A stretch of DNA of 64,000 nucleotides from Chloroflexota bacterium (GTDB lineage Bacteria > Chloroflexota > Anaerolineae > Promineifilales > Promineifilaceae). Below the pieces are notes generated by a model. That model was given only the letters and a program-made list of their open reading frames with translations. It was not told where the DNA came from and did no database searches. Each line of letters begins with the position of its first letter. Within the stretch, counting starts at the first letter, position 1. The position numbers and the translations under genes are program-made. The DNA is taken from assembly GCA_017993775.1 (NCBI GenBank), contig JAGOMA010000028.1, positions 1 to 64,000 of the forward strand, given 5' to 3'. Shown piece after piece: positions 24,801 through 33,197 of the stretch.

Positions 24801-25453
24801 ATAGTGGCTTCAGTTAAAAAACGAATCTGCCTGATTTCAGGGAATTATACGCTGGCCTGTTGAATTTAGCACAATGACATTGATCACTAATGTTTTAGCG
24901 CCTTGTAACAAAACTGGCGCTAACAAAAGCTGGTAAGCAAGGCATTCGCACGCCCCTGATAAAATGGCCGACCATTGCATTGCAAAACTGCAAGGTCGTG
25001 CCTGTGTGGTGTTAGCGTTCAGGTAAACGGTGGGTCTGAGCGTACAGCGCCAACCGGCTAAAGGGGGGCGACTTATCACCAGGAATAGCAGCTGCACAAG
25101 CCCCGATGAGATGGTCTAAGGGAGATGTGTCTTGTTGGCGCAGAGTGGTCAAGGCAGTCAGAATGCGCTCGACAAAATGACTGCCGGCATCGCTTCGCGC
25201 TTGAGGATATTGCGGCTTGTCCCCGCTGTGCGCGGCTGGTCGAGTTCTGTGCTCTGGCGCAGTGTATCTTTACGTGAGTTATGTCATAAATCCATGTGAC
25301 AAATATCATTATCTTTGGCGGTAAGATGATATTGCTATTGCAACTTATAGCAAATGGATGCATTATATAGCACGATAAAGCGAATTGCCTTTGCTGCTGG
25401 ATGAATTGGCCAGACACGGCCGTTTTCATCCACGCTGAAAGAGATGAATTTCT
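24801..25453. promoter_or_regulatory. Intergenic region with operator-like repeats before the arsR-like gene
   Basis: No gene is convincing in these 653 bases. CGCTAAC (24913-24919) and GTTAGCG (25011-25017) bracket a partly self-complementary stretch. Close to the regulator gene are two inverted repeats: AATATCAT (25302-25309)/ATGATATT (25326-25333) and TTGCTAT (25332-25338)/ATAGCAA (25347-25353). TTGCAA (25338-25343) with an AT-rich CATTATATA block about 17-20 bases on could be the promoter, so the repeats would be the ArsR-family operator. This placement is inferred. Confidence 0.4.
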
Positions 25454-25792
25454 ATGATAGCTTCCACCGATAACGACTTGACCCACTTGCATGCCAATGT
25501 GTGCCAGGCATTGGCCGACCCTAAACGTATTCAGATTTTGTATGCCCTGGCGGACAGGCCATATCACGTCAACTTGCTGGCTCATGATCTGAACATCCCG
25601 CAGCCAACTGTCTCGCGTCATTTACGAATCCTGCGGCAACAGTCGTTGGTGGCCACAGAGCGAGAGGGCGTCGGTGTGATTTATCGTTTGACCGATCAGC
25701 GGATTATTCAAGTATTGGACACCTTGCGGCTTTTAATGGTAGACGCGATAGCCCGGAAAACGGCCGTTCTCAACGGAAATCACCACGCGTAA
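25454..25792 (+). CDS. ArsR-family winged-helix repressor
   Basis: The 112-residue protein is a compact ArsR/SmtB-type regulator: ALADPKRIQILYALAD (residues ~19-34), then the recognition helix region IPQPTVSRHLRILRQQSLVATEREG. There is only one cysteine (C17) and there are few metal-binding pairs, so neither the ArsR CxC motif nor the two-cysteine persulfide sensor pattern (BigR/SqrR) is complete. It is the first gene of the cluster encoding the cytochrome, YeeE-type transporter and Mo enzyme, so it probably represses that operon in response to a sulfur or redox signal. Confidence 0.88.
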   Translation: MIASTDNDLTHLHANVCQALADPKRIQILYALADRPYHVNLLAHDLNIPQPTVSRHLRILRQQSLVATEREGVGVIYRLTDQRIIQVLDTLRLLMVDAIARKTAVLNGNHHA

Positions 25793-25810
25793 TCAATCAG
25801 GACAATACCC

Positions 25811-26755
25811 ATGATAAAAAACAAAACCCACACAATTCTTTGGTTTCTATTGTTGAGCGGTCTCGTGGTATTTCTGAGCCTCACGGTTCCCCAATCGGCT
25901 CAGGCGCAGTGCGGTTCGTCCGCCTCATCGTGTAAAAACTGCCACGAAGTGCAAGGTGAAGACCCGGTCAATAGTGATGGCACCAACTGGCACGAAGCCC
26001 ACGCCTTTGGCGACTTTTGTGAATTTTGCCATGCCGGAAACGTACAAGCCACCGACAAAGAAACGGCCCACGTTGGTCTGGAAGCACCGCTGGACAATGT
26101 GCAGGTTAGCTGCGGCAACTGCCATGCCGCCGATCTGGACGAGCGGGCCAATGTCTATGCCGTCGCCTTAGGGGTGGAAATTGGCAGCGGCGGGGGTTCC
26201 GGTTCTGAGCCGCCGGCCAATACGGATGGTGGTAGTGAAGGTGGGGGAGAAACGGCCGTTGCCCCTTCTCCCGCCAAACCCGACACCTCATCTTCCGCTC
26301 CTTCCGCCCCCTCCGGCCTTGTGGTCAACGATCCCAACGTCATCGACTACGTTGCCCGCTACAACGAAACCGTACTCGGCATCAAAATCGTCAATTGGGG
26401 CGATCGCATCCTGCTGGGGCTAATCGCCATCACCCTGGTCGGCGGCGGCGGGTTTGTCGTCTGGAACGAACGACGACGGCAGCAGCCCATCAGCCCTGTT
26501 AGCGAAACGGTACTGGCTGAACAAAAAAGCAAATATCCCGATTACCCGCCGCAAGTGATTGCCCTGCTGCCGCGCCTCAGTCAACTGTCTGCCGACGCCT
26601 TGCAGGACCTCTACCAATTTCTGGAAGACCCAACCAAAGCGCAAACCTTGTTGCACGATTTGGTGCGTCTACAACCGGACCTCGTTCATCAAGTTCGCCA
26701 GCTAAACCGGGAATCGCAAGCGCTGCTGTTTTCCCTTGCCAGCACCGGCGATTAA
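25811..26755 (+). CDS. Membrane-anchored triheme c-type cytochrome
   Basis: 314 residues with a signal peptide (1-32, ending AQA). Three haem-binding CXXCH motifs follow: CKNCH at 41-45, CEFCH at 70-74 and CGNCH at 101-105. A Gly/Ser/Pro-rich linker leads to a transmembrane helix near 200-218 (ILLGLIAITLVGGGGFVVW) and a cytoplasmic tail of about 95 residues rich in Leu and Gln. The haem domain should be outside the cell membrane. As second gene in the sulfur cluster it could deliver electrons to, or accept them from, the PsrABC-like complex. I do not recognise a named family for the whole protein. Confidence 0.85.
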   Translation: MIKNKTHTILWFLLLSGLVVFLSLTVPQSAQAQCGSSASSCKNCHEVQGEDPVNSDGTNWHEAHAFGDFCEFCHAGNVQATDKETAHVGLEAPLDNVQVSCGNCHAADLDERANVYAVALGVEIGSGGGSGSEPPANTDGGSEGGGETAVAPSPAKPDTSSSAPSAPSGLVVNDPNVIDYVARYNETVLGIKIVNWGDRILLGLIAITLVGGGGFVVWNERRRQQPISPVSETVLAEQKSKYPDYPPQVIALLPRLSQLSADALQDLYQFLEDPTKAQTLLHDLVRLQPDLVHQVRQLNRESQALLFSLASTGD

Positions 26756-26831
26756 TCCGTCAACTGCACAGCGCTAAACAATAAGAAACCACCCCCGGGG
26801 GTCTGGATAGATACAACCAACTGGAGAAAAA

Positions 26832-27365
26832 ATGGATTGGCTAAAAGAGCAGTTTAAAAAAGAAGAATGGTCGCCTTATGCGGCCGGGGCCATGCTGGGA
26901 GTCGTTGGCGTTTTGGCCGTCCTCCTCAGCGACAGCTTGTTAGGGGCATCCGGCGCATTTGAAAACCTCGCCGGAACCATCGGCCAAACAATAGCGCCTA
27001 AACTTTTTGATAATTTATATTTTAACTATGTCATGCCGCCAGGACTTACCTGGTCTGGCATCCTGCTCATCGGTGTGTTTTTTGGCGGCATGATTGGCGC
27101 GTGGTCCAGCCGCACCTGGAAGCTGCGCCTGAACTCCGACGAGCAGTGGAAACAAGTGTTTGGTCCCAGTTGGCCGAAGCGATGGCTTCTGGCATTCCTG
27201 GGGGCGATTGTTTTGGAGATAGGCGCGGGCATTGCCGGCGGCTGCACCAGCGGGTTAGCCATCTCTGGGGGGATGTTACTCGCGCCGGCCGCCTTCATTT
27301 TTATCGGCGCGATGTTTGCCTCCGGCATTGCCACCGCCTGGCTCGTTTACGGTAGGAGATACTAA
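26832..27365 (+). CDS. YeeE/YedE (TsuA-like) sulfur transporter, first half
   Basis: A 177-residue membrane protein with about four helices. The signature is GAGIAGGCTSGLAISGG near residues 136-152, the cysteine-bearing segment of YeeE/YedE (TsuA) thiosulfate or sulfur-compound transporters. In many bacteria this family is split into two consecutive genes, and the second half follows here after 2 bases. A good ribosome site (TAGGAGAT at 27353-27360) precedes that next gene. Location inside a polysulfide/thiosulfate-reductase-like cluster supports uptake of a sulfur compound. TsuA function is known from thiosulfate transport; the substrate here is inferred. Confidence 0.85.
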   Translation: MDWLKEQFKKEEWSPYAAGAMLGVVGVLAVLLSDSLLGASGAFENLAGTIGQTIAPKLFDNLYFNYVMPPGLTWSGILLIGVFFGGMIGAWSSRTWKLRLNSDEQWKQVFGPSWPKRWLLAFLGAIVLEIGAGIAGGCTSGLAISGGMLLAPAAFIFIGAMFASGIATAWLVYGRRY

Positions 27366-27367
27366 AC

Positions 27368-27925
27368 ATGACTAACACCCTGATAGCTTTGGTTCTGGGT
27401 CTCTTTTTTGGTTTGTCGCTGCAAAAAGCAGGGTTGACCAAATATCACAAAATTGTCAATGTGTTCCGGTTTACCGATTTTGCCGTGCTTAAATTCATGA
27501 TGACCACGCTCATCGTCTCCATGGCCGGCCTGTACACGTTGAAGTGGATGGGGCTGATCACTTTTCCCGGCGTGCCTGCCACCTACATCGCCGGTAACGT
27601 CATTGGCGGCCTGATTTTTGGCGTGGGCATGGCTTTCACCGGTTACTGACCGGGCACTTGTGTCGCCGGGTCCGGCGAAGGCAAACTCGATTATCTCATT
27701 CCTGGTTTACTGGGGTTCACCACAGGCGCAGCGATCTATGGGTTGATTTATCCGTCTCTGTTTCCCAAGATTTCGGCCATTGCCAATAGGGGATCTATCA
27801 TCATCCCGGATTTATGGAACCTCAATTCGGCGCTGGTCATCATCTTCTTTTCTTTGCTCAGTCTCTTCCTGTTTTATCTGATTGATCGCGCTCGGATGCA
27901 GCGCCAGGACAAGATGGCCGAGTAA
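27368..27925 (+). CDS. YeeE/YedE (TsuA-like) transporter, second half: candidate selenoprotein (TGA at codon 94)
   Basis: The frame runs 185 codons from ATG 27368 to TAA 27923-27925 with one internal TGA at 27647-27649. The residues around it read GMAFTGY-[TGA]-PGTCVAGSGEGKLD; relatives have cysteine at this place (GYCPGT), one of the family's functional cysteines. After the TGA the frame keeps family sequence and membrane helices, so the gene is not decayed. A SECIS-like hairpin with a GGTC loop begins 14 bases after the TGA. I therefore read TGA as selenocysteine, giving a Sec-containing sulfur (or selenium) transporter. A nonsense mutation or sequencing error is the alternative. Other genes here use TGA as a normal stop. 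Confidence 0.72.
27650..27685 (+). promoter_or_regulatory. SECIS-like stem-loop after the in-frame TGA
   Basis: TCGCCG (27663-27668) pairs perfectly with CGGCGA (27673-27678) around the loop GGTC (27669-27672). The loop starts 19 bases after the TGA, almost the same as in E. coli fdhF, whose GGUC-containing loop begins about 18 bases after its UGA. Conserved loop G and U residues contact SelB in bacterial SECIS elements. The lower stem is irregular and a bulged U is not obvious. Confidence 0.6.
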
Positions 27926-28011
27926 ACAAAGCTGGCCCGACCGTAGACCCCAAGGGTTTGTTCTTGAGAAGATTGAACCAAGCCTTTTGGAGTTTCCAGA
28001 CAGGATTCATA

Positions 28012-30192
28012 ATGACAACAACAATGATTAACCGTCGTGATTTTCTAAAAGTTTTTGGGGCAACGGTGGGAGCCGTGGCTGTGGGGCAGTTATTGCCCAT
28101 TCATGTGGCCGAAGCCGCTAAAGAGGCAGGTTTCCTGGATATTGATGGCAGTGGTTATATCCCGACGATGTGCGAAATGTGCGTTTGGCGCTGCGGTGTG
28201 CGGGCTAGAGTTGAAAACGGCCGTGTCGTGAAACTAGAAGGCAATCCAATTCATCCGCACTCGCTGGGCTTTTTATGCGCCCGCGGCCAGTCTGGCCTGA
28301 TGAACACCTATGATCCCGACCGCGTTTTAAAGCCGTTGGTGCGTGTTGGCCAGCGCGGCGAAGGCAAATTCCGCGAGACATCTTGGGAAGAGGCGCTGGA
28401 CATCGTCGCCCAAAACATGCAGGAAATTAAAGAGAAGTATGGGCCGGAAGCGATGATTTTCTCATCCACGCATAATCTATCGCAGGTGCAGTTCGAGAAT
28501 TTGCTCAATGCCTACGGGTCGCCGAATTATGGCACGCAGCGCAGCTTATGTTTTAACGCCATGATTGTGGCGAACCAGATGACCTATGGCATGGAGGAAC
28601 CAGATCGCAGTTATGCTGATTTGGCGTATCTCATTTTAACCGGCCGTAACCTGATGGAAGCCATTTCTACCTCAGAGACAAGTATTCTGAGCCATGCAAT
28701 AGATCGCGGGTTGAAGGTGGTGTATGTAGACCCGCGCTTCACAAAAACGGCCGCTAAATCTACCGACTGGTGCGCCATTCGACCCGGCACGGATCTGGCG
28801 TTCCACCTGGCATTGCTCAATGTGATCATCAGTGAAAATCGGTATGATCATGACTTTGTGTCCCAGTACACGGTTGGGTTTGAACAGTTGGCGGAGGAAG
28901 TACGGCCGTTTACCCCCGAATGGGCCGCGCCTATCACCGACATCAACGCCGATGTCATGCGCCGTATTGCGCGGGAGTTTAGCGATGCGGCTCCCCATGC
29001 CCTGGCCCACAACGGCTGGCGGACTTCTAACTTTGTCAACTCCTTCCAAACTGAGCGAGCCATTGCCTGCCTGAACGCCCTGGTCGGGAATTGGGGCATT
29101 CACCTAAAACCGGCCGCAGGGGAAGGCGGCGGGCCTTTAGGCGCGCCGCCGCAGCCGCCTTACCCGCGAGCCTCGGCCATGCGCATGGATGGCGTGCCCT
29201 GGAAATACCCGCTGGTGCCGTTTAAGCTCGGCGTCTTCCAGGAACTGCGCGACGCGATCCTGGCCGAAGAGCCTTATCAGGCGCATGGCTGGTTTATCTC
29301 CCGCCAAAATCCGGTGCAATCTCTGCCAGATCGGACGCGCACCCTGGAGGCGATGAGCAAGATGGATTTCATCGCCGTCGTGGACATTTCGCTGAACGAT
29401 ACAGCCTGGTTTGCTGATGTGGTCTTGCCGGAAGCATCCTATTTGGAGCGGTACGACCCCCTGAACATTGTGGGCGATCGGGCTTTTCTGCGCCAGCCCG
29501 TCATCCAGCCGCAGGGCGAGGCGAAATCGGCGCTGTGGATTTACAAAGAGTTGGGCGAGCGGCTGGGATTGGGCGAGTTTTTCCAATATACGGACGAGGA
29601 AGATTACTTGCGCCAGCAGCTTGCGCCTTTGGGCGTTACACTGCAAGAAGTGCGCGAGGCAGGCTACGCCCAACTGCCATCGGCCGCAAGTGAGGAGATT
29701 GAATATGCCTGGAACACGCCATCGGGCAAGGTTGAGCTGTTTTCAGATACGTTAGATCGGGCCGGTTTTGCGGCCGTGCCCACTTGGGAAGAACCGCCTC
29801 GTCCTCCGGCGGGCAAATTTTATTTACTGACGGGCAAAGTAGGGCGGCATACGCAGTTTGCCACGCAAAACAATCAACTGCTGCATAAGTATGAAGATGA
29901 GCCGCGTTTGTGGATGAATCCGGACATGGCAAAGGCGTTGGCCCTGGTGGATAACGATCTGGTGAAAGTGGCCAGCGATGTTGGCGAGATTCATGTCGCC
30001 TTGCAGGTGACGCCGGCCATTCGGCCAGACTGTGTGTATTTAGCGCCGGGTTTCGGCAAACTATCGAAGGGATTGACGACGGCTTTTGGGGTGGGCGCCA
30101 GTTCTTCGGTGCTGCATGTGACGCACACAGACCCGATCAGCGGCGGACAGGCTTTGAGTCAGACGTTTGTAACGGTAACGGCCGTTTCATAA
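28012..30192 (+). CDS. Molybdopterin oxidoreductase catalytic subunit, PsrA/PhsA-like
   Basis: About 726 residues from the ATG at 28012. It begins with a Tat signal (INRRDFLKVFG, residues 6-16), so it is exported folded. C54, C57, C61 and C89 (CEMCVWRC, LCARG) hold the N-terminal [4Fe-4S] cluster. C180 in QRSLCFN is the likely Mo ligand, as in polysulfide/thiosulfate reductases. The C-terminal molybdopterin-binding domain has LLTGKVGRHTQF. Together with the next two genes it forms a PsrABC/PhsABC-type complex that would reduce polysulfide or thiosulfate with quinol, outside the membrane. Formate dehydrogenase or arsenic enzymes of the same superfamily remain possible. Confidence 0.9.
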   Translation: MTTTMINRRDFLKVFGATVGAVAVGQLLPIHVAEAAKEAGFLDIDGSGYIPTMCEMCVWRCGVRARVENGRVVKLEGNPIHPHSLGFLCARGQSGLMNTYDPDRVLKPLVRVGQRGEGKFRETSWEEALDIVAQNMQEIKEKYGPEAMIFSSTHNLSQVQFENLLNAYGSPNYGTQRSLCFNAMIVANQMTYGMEEPDRSYADLAYLILTGRNLMEAISTSETSILSHAIDRGLKVVYVDPRFTKTAAKSTDWCAIRPGTDLAFHLALLNVIISENRYDHDFVSQYTVGFEQLAEEVRPFTPEWAAPITDINADVMRRIAREFSDAAPHALAHNGWRTSNFVNSFQTERAIACLNALVGNWGIHLKPAAGEGGGPLGAPPQPPYPRASAMRMDGVPWKYPLVPFKLGVFQELRDAILAEEPYQAHGWFISRQNPVQSLPDRTRTLEAMSKMDFIAVVDISLNDTAWFADVVLPEASYLERYDPLNIVGDRAFLRQPVIQPQGEAKSALWIYKELGERLGLGEFFQYTDEEDYLRQQLAPLGVTLQEVREAGYAQLPSAASEEIEYAWNTPSGKVELFSDTLDRAGFAAVPTWEEPPRPPAGKFYLLTGKVGRHTQFATQNNQLLHKYEDEPRLWMNPDMAKALALVDNDLVKVASDVGEIHVALQVTPAIRPDCVYLAPGFGKLSKGLTTAFGVGASSSVLHVTHTDPISGGQALSQTFVTVTAVS

Positions 30193-30207
30193 AAGCGAGA
30201 CCATCCT

Positions 30208-31035
30208 ATGTCAGAAAACAACAGTACTCAAAAAGAATTTGGCTTCTTAATTGACGCCTCCCGCTGTATTGACTGCCGCGCTTGTTTGGTCGCTTGCAGC
30301 GTTGAAAATGAAGTGCCCAACGATATTTCTCGCATCTGGATAAAGGAGACGGGCGTCACCGGGCAGTTCCCCGACCTATCGCGTTATTCGGCGCCTTATC
30401 ATTGTATGCACTGTGATGATCCTTCTTGCGTATCTGCCTGTACGGTGGGCGCGCTGCAAAAAAGCGACAGCGGCATTGTGACCTATGATGCGGATCGCTG
30501 CATTGGCTGCCGTTACTGTATGTATGCGTGTCCTTTTGAGGTGCCAAATTTTGAATGGGACGTGCGCCTTCCACTTATTGTGAAGTGTGATATGTGCGTG
30601 TCCCGGCTGGCAGCGGGCGAAGGGGAACCGGCGTGCGCTGCTACCTGTCCGACGGATGCCATTATGTATGGCGAAAAGAGCAGTATGCTGGCTCAGGCGC
30701 ATCAGCGCATCGAGCTAAACCCGGATAAATATGTCGATCACGTGTATGGCGAAACTGAAAACGGGGGCACGGCGACGTTTTATGTTTCGCCGGTTCCTTT
30801 TGAAGAGCTGGGTTTCCCGATGGGCGGCATTGTGTCTTCGGCCTATACCAACCGGTTGGTGACGCATGGTACGCCGGCGGTGGCGGGGGCTGTGGCCATT
30901 GGCTTGAGTGGTATTTATCTGACGATTAAGCACCATGAAGAGGCGATGGCAGGGTTGGGAGAAGAGATGCATGGGGAAACGGCCGTCTCTCCCTCCTCAG
31001 GCGAGGCCATCCCAAACGAGACGGCAGAGGAATAA
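30208..31035 (+). CDS. Ferredoxin-type electron transfer subunit, PsrB-like, with C-terminal membrane helix
   Basis: 275 residues. Four cysteine sets of a DmsB/PsrB-type subunit are visible: CIDCRACLVAC (~21), CMHCDDPSCVSAC (~66), CIGCRYCMYACP (~98) and CDMC with CAATCP (~130-151). Beyond residue ~200 there is an extra helix AGAVAIGLSGIYLTI and an acidic tail ending in GETAVSPSSGEAIPN, unusual for PsrB and suggesting direct membrane anchoring. There is no signal peptide; the subunit should be exported with the Tat substrate. It connects the Mo subunit with the NrfD-type membrane subunit, whose gene starts 2 bases after its stop. Confidence 0.92.
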   Translation: MSENNSTQKEFGFLIDASRCIDCRACLVACSVENEVPNDISRIWIKETGVTGQFPDLSRYSAPYHCMHCDDPSCVSACTVGALQKSDSGIVTYDADRCIGCRYCMYACPFEVPNFEWDVRLPLIVKCDMCVSRLAAGEGEPACAATCPTDAIMYGEKSSMLAQAHQRIELNPDKYVDHVYGETENGGTATFYVSPVPFEELGFPMGGIVSSAYTNRLVTHGTPAVAGAVAIGLSGIYLTIKHHEEAMAGLGEEMHGETAVSPSSGEAIPNETAEE

Positions 31036-31037
31036 TC

Positions 31038-32237
31038 ATGTTCATCAAAAAAATTGTCAACGAAATCAAATCCTTGTCCGTGGGTTACTTCATTGTGGCG
31101 GCCATTGCTGCCGCTGGGCTGGCGGTCGGCGCGTATCGCCTGTATGCAGGGCTGGGCGAAACCACCAATTTGAGCAAGGCGTTCCCCTGGGGCATCTGGA
31201 TCAGCTTCGACTTGTCCACAGTCGCTTTCTCCGGCGGCGCGTTTACGCTGGCGGCTCTGGTGTACGTTTTTCATCTGCACGAGCTGCATCCGGCCGTGCG
31301 CCCCACCGTGTTAGCCGGTCTGATCGGCTACTCATCGGTGTTGGTTATTTTGTTTATGGATTTGGGGCGCTGGGACCGTTTTTACCACTTTCTGATCTAC
31401 CCCAATCTCAATTCAGCGTTGTTTGAAGTGAGTTGGTGTATTGCCCTCTATTCCACCATTCTGATTTACGAACTCAGCCCAGTCTTTTTGAAAAATTCCC
31501 GATTTAGCAATATTTTGCCCATCATCGAAAAATGGACCATTCCGCTGGTGATTGCCGGTGTAACTCTGTCTACATTGCACCAATCGTCGTTGGGCACGCT
31601 GTTTGTGATCATGTCTTCACGGCTGCATCCGCTGTGGTACTCGATGTTATTGCCTGTGTTTTTTCTGATTTTGTCGTTGGCGGCCGGCCTGGCAATGGTA
31701 ACAGCCGGCGCGGTGATCAGTTATGTGGTTTTTAAACGCACATTGCCAGAAAATGTCATGGCCGAACTGGTCTGGTTTATCCCCTGGGTGTTGGGGGTGT
31801 ATCTGGTACTCAAATTGGGTGAACTGGAGATTACGGACGAACTGCACCTGATGTTTAGCAGCGGCATGTACAGCGTCCTCTTTTTAGCCGAGCTGATCAT
31901 TGGCGTTTTGATTCCGATTATCTTGTTCTCGTTCAAAAAAGTGCGGCACAATCGGGTTGGCGTTTTGGTTGGGGCAGGGTTTGTCTTAGTCGGGACGGTG
32001 CTTAACCGGTTTAACGTTTCCTGGTTTGCCATGCGGCCGGTCAATGGCGAGGTGTATTCGCCGCATTGGATGGAAGTCGCTATTTTGGTTGGCGTGGTGG
32101 CAACGGCCGTTTTGGCCTATTCTCTGGTTGCCCATTATTTCCCTTTGTTCGATGAAACCGTCGTTGTAACGCCCGCGCAAACCCGCGCCCGCAGCAACCC
32201 ACGAGCGATCCTGAGTCCCGAAGCGACGGGCGATTAA
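31038..32237 (+). CDS. NrfD/PsrC-type quinol-binding membrane subunit
   Basis: A 399-residue integral membrane protein with about nine or ten helices, matching NrfD/PsrC (SKAFPWGIWISFDLSTVAFSGGAF near residues 50-73, FMDLGRWDRFYHFL, and TLHQSSLGTLFVIM near 178-191 are the characteristic pieces). It would oxidise or reduce quinone in the membrane for the PsrAB-like catalytic subunits. No haem motif is present, as expected for NrfD. It is the last gene of the operon; a 120-bp gap with its own promoter precedes the next regulator. Confidence 0.92.
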   Translation: MFIKKIVNEIKSLSVGYFIVAAIAAAGLAVGAYRLYAGLGETTNLSKAFPWGIWISFDLSTVAFSGGAFTLAALVYVFHLHELHPAVRPTVLAGLIGYSSVLVILFMDLGRWDRFYHFLIYPNLNSALFEVSWCIALYSTILIYELSPVFLKNSRFSNILPIIEKWTIPLVIAGVTLSTLHQSSLGTLFVIMSSRLHPLWYSMLLPVFFLILSLAAGLAMVTAGAVISYVVFKRTLPENVMAELVWFIPWVLGVYLVLKLGELEITDELHLMFSSGMYSVLFLAELIIGVLIPIILFSFKKVRHNRVGVLVGAGFVLVGTVLNRFNVSWFAMRPVNGEVYSPHWMEVAILVGVVATAVLAYSLVAHYFPLFDETVVVTPAQTRARSNPRAILSPEATGD

Positions 32238-32249
32238 CAACCGAGGCTG

Positions 32250-32304
32250 CCTATAAGCCCAGCTTATAGGTCCATTGGTAAGCTCTCGGCCTTTTGCTTA
32301 TAAT
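32250..32304 (+). promoter_or_regulatory. Promoter and 9-bp palindrome before the PocR-HTH regulator
   Basis: CCTATAAGC (32250-32258) and GCTTATAGG (32262-32270) form a perfect inverted repeat. It is directly followed by TTGGTA (32275-32280) and, 18 bases on, TATAAT (32299-32304), a good sigma-70-type promoter. The palindrome abuts the -35 box, a position typical of an activator or repressor site; autoregulation by the gene product is a reasonable guess. Confidence 0.55.
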
Positions 32305-32360
32305 CTCTTGGAGTAATTTTCCAACGAGGGAAGAGGCTACGCCAAGGGTCGAGGTTTCGC

Positions 32361-33125
32361 ATGACTGAGTTATTAACCACGAAACAAGTACAAGATAGAT
32401 TGCAGGTAGACCGGACAACCATTTATCGGATGTTGAAGGACGGCCGTCTACAAGGCGTCAAAGTTGGTCAACAATGGCGGTTCCCCCTGGCGGAAGTAGA
32501 ATCACTGCTTTCCGGCACGCCAATGCCCGCCTCAACCCGCGAAACGCCCCGGCTCTCCAAAGAAATTTTGCCCATCCAATGCCTCCAATCGATTCAGGAC
32601 GTCAGCGCGGAAACCGTGGAGGTCGGGGCAATTATCACAGATACCAGTGGGCGGCCGATCACCGAAATCAGCAATTCTTGCGCGTTTTGTGACCTTATCC
32701 TCAGCACAGAATCCGGTCAGAAGGCGTGCATCGAATCTTGGCGCAAATTGGCCGAGCAGCATGAAAAACTGCCCCAATTTTCCACCTGCCATGCCGGATT
32801 TCAGTATGCGCGGGCGCGTATCGAAGCGGATGGCGATTCCCCGGCCATGTTTGTTGCCGGCCAATTTTTTACGTCGCCGCTCGATCCTGGTGTGCGGCAG
32901 GCGCAGATTCAGCAGTTGGCGAAAAAACATGGGTTGGATGCGGCCGAATTAGCCGCAGTTGATCGCCCACAGCACATTTTGAGCGACAAGGCGCAAACCA
33001 AAATCAGCCGCTGGCTGCAAAAACTGGCCGACACCTTCACGCTGATCAGCCTGGAACGGGCCGATATGCTCGGCCGGTTGCAGCGCATTGCCAGCATCAG
33101 CGCCCTTGCGGAAGAAAGACCTTAG
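32361..33125 (+). CDS. PocR-domain transcriptional regulator with excisionase-type HTH
   Basis: 254 residues. Residues 1-55 are a MerR/excisionase-like helix-turn-helix (LLTTKQVQDRLQVDRTTIYRML and GVKVGQQWRFPLAEVESLL). Residues ~70-225 are a PocR sensory domain with TDTSGRPITEISNSCAFC, ESGQKAC and STCHAGF, close in design to the domain in the kinase at 23219-24607. It is thus a one-component regulator with the same type of sensor as the pdu two-component system but different DNA-binding part. Its target could be the Psr-like operon upstream, the facing cytochrome operon, or pdu. Confidence 0.88.
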   Translation: MTELLTTKQVQDRLQVDRTTIYRMLKDGRLQGVKVGQQWRFPLAEVESLLSGTPMPASTRETPRLSKEILPIQCLQSIQDVSAETVEVGAIITDTSGRPITEISNSCAFCDLILSTESGQKACIESWRKLAEQHEKLPQFSTCHAGFQYARARIEADGDSPAMFVAGQFFTSPLDPGVRQAQIQQLAKKHGLDAAELAAVDRPQHILSDKAQTKISRWLQKLADTFTLISLERADMLGRLQRIASISALAEERP

Positions 33126-33197
33126 GGCCTGTCGGAGCACTCAGGACAGGTACACGGATTGAACGGATTCGACGGATTTTTGCGGCAATCTTTTGTT

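Noticed and set aside
24905-25020. attC-like site (CGCTAAC...GTTAGCG with partial inner complementarity)
   Set aside because: The inner pairing is weak, no cassette gene or integrase is nearby, and 7-bp end matches can occur by chance.
25076-25621. 181-codon open frame on the minus strand
   Set aside because: It runs antisense through the arsR-like gene, has no recognised domain, and its residue composition (many Ser, His, Arg) is that of a shadow frame.
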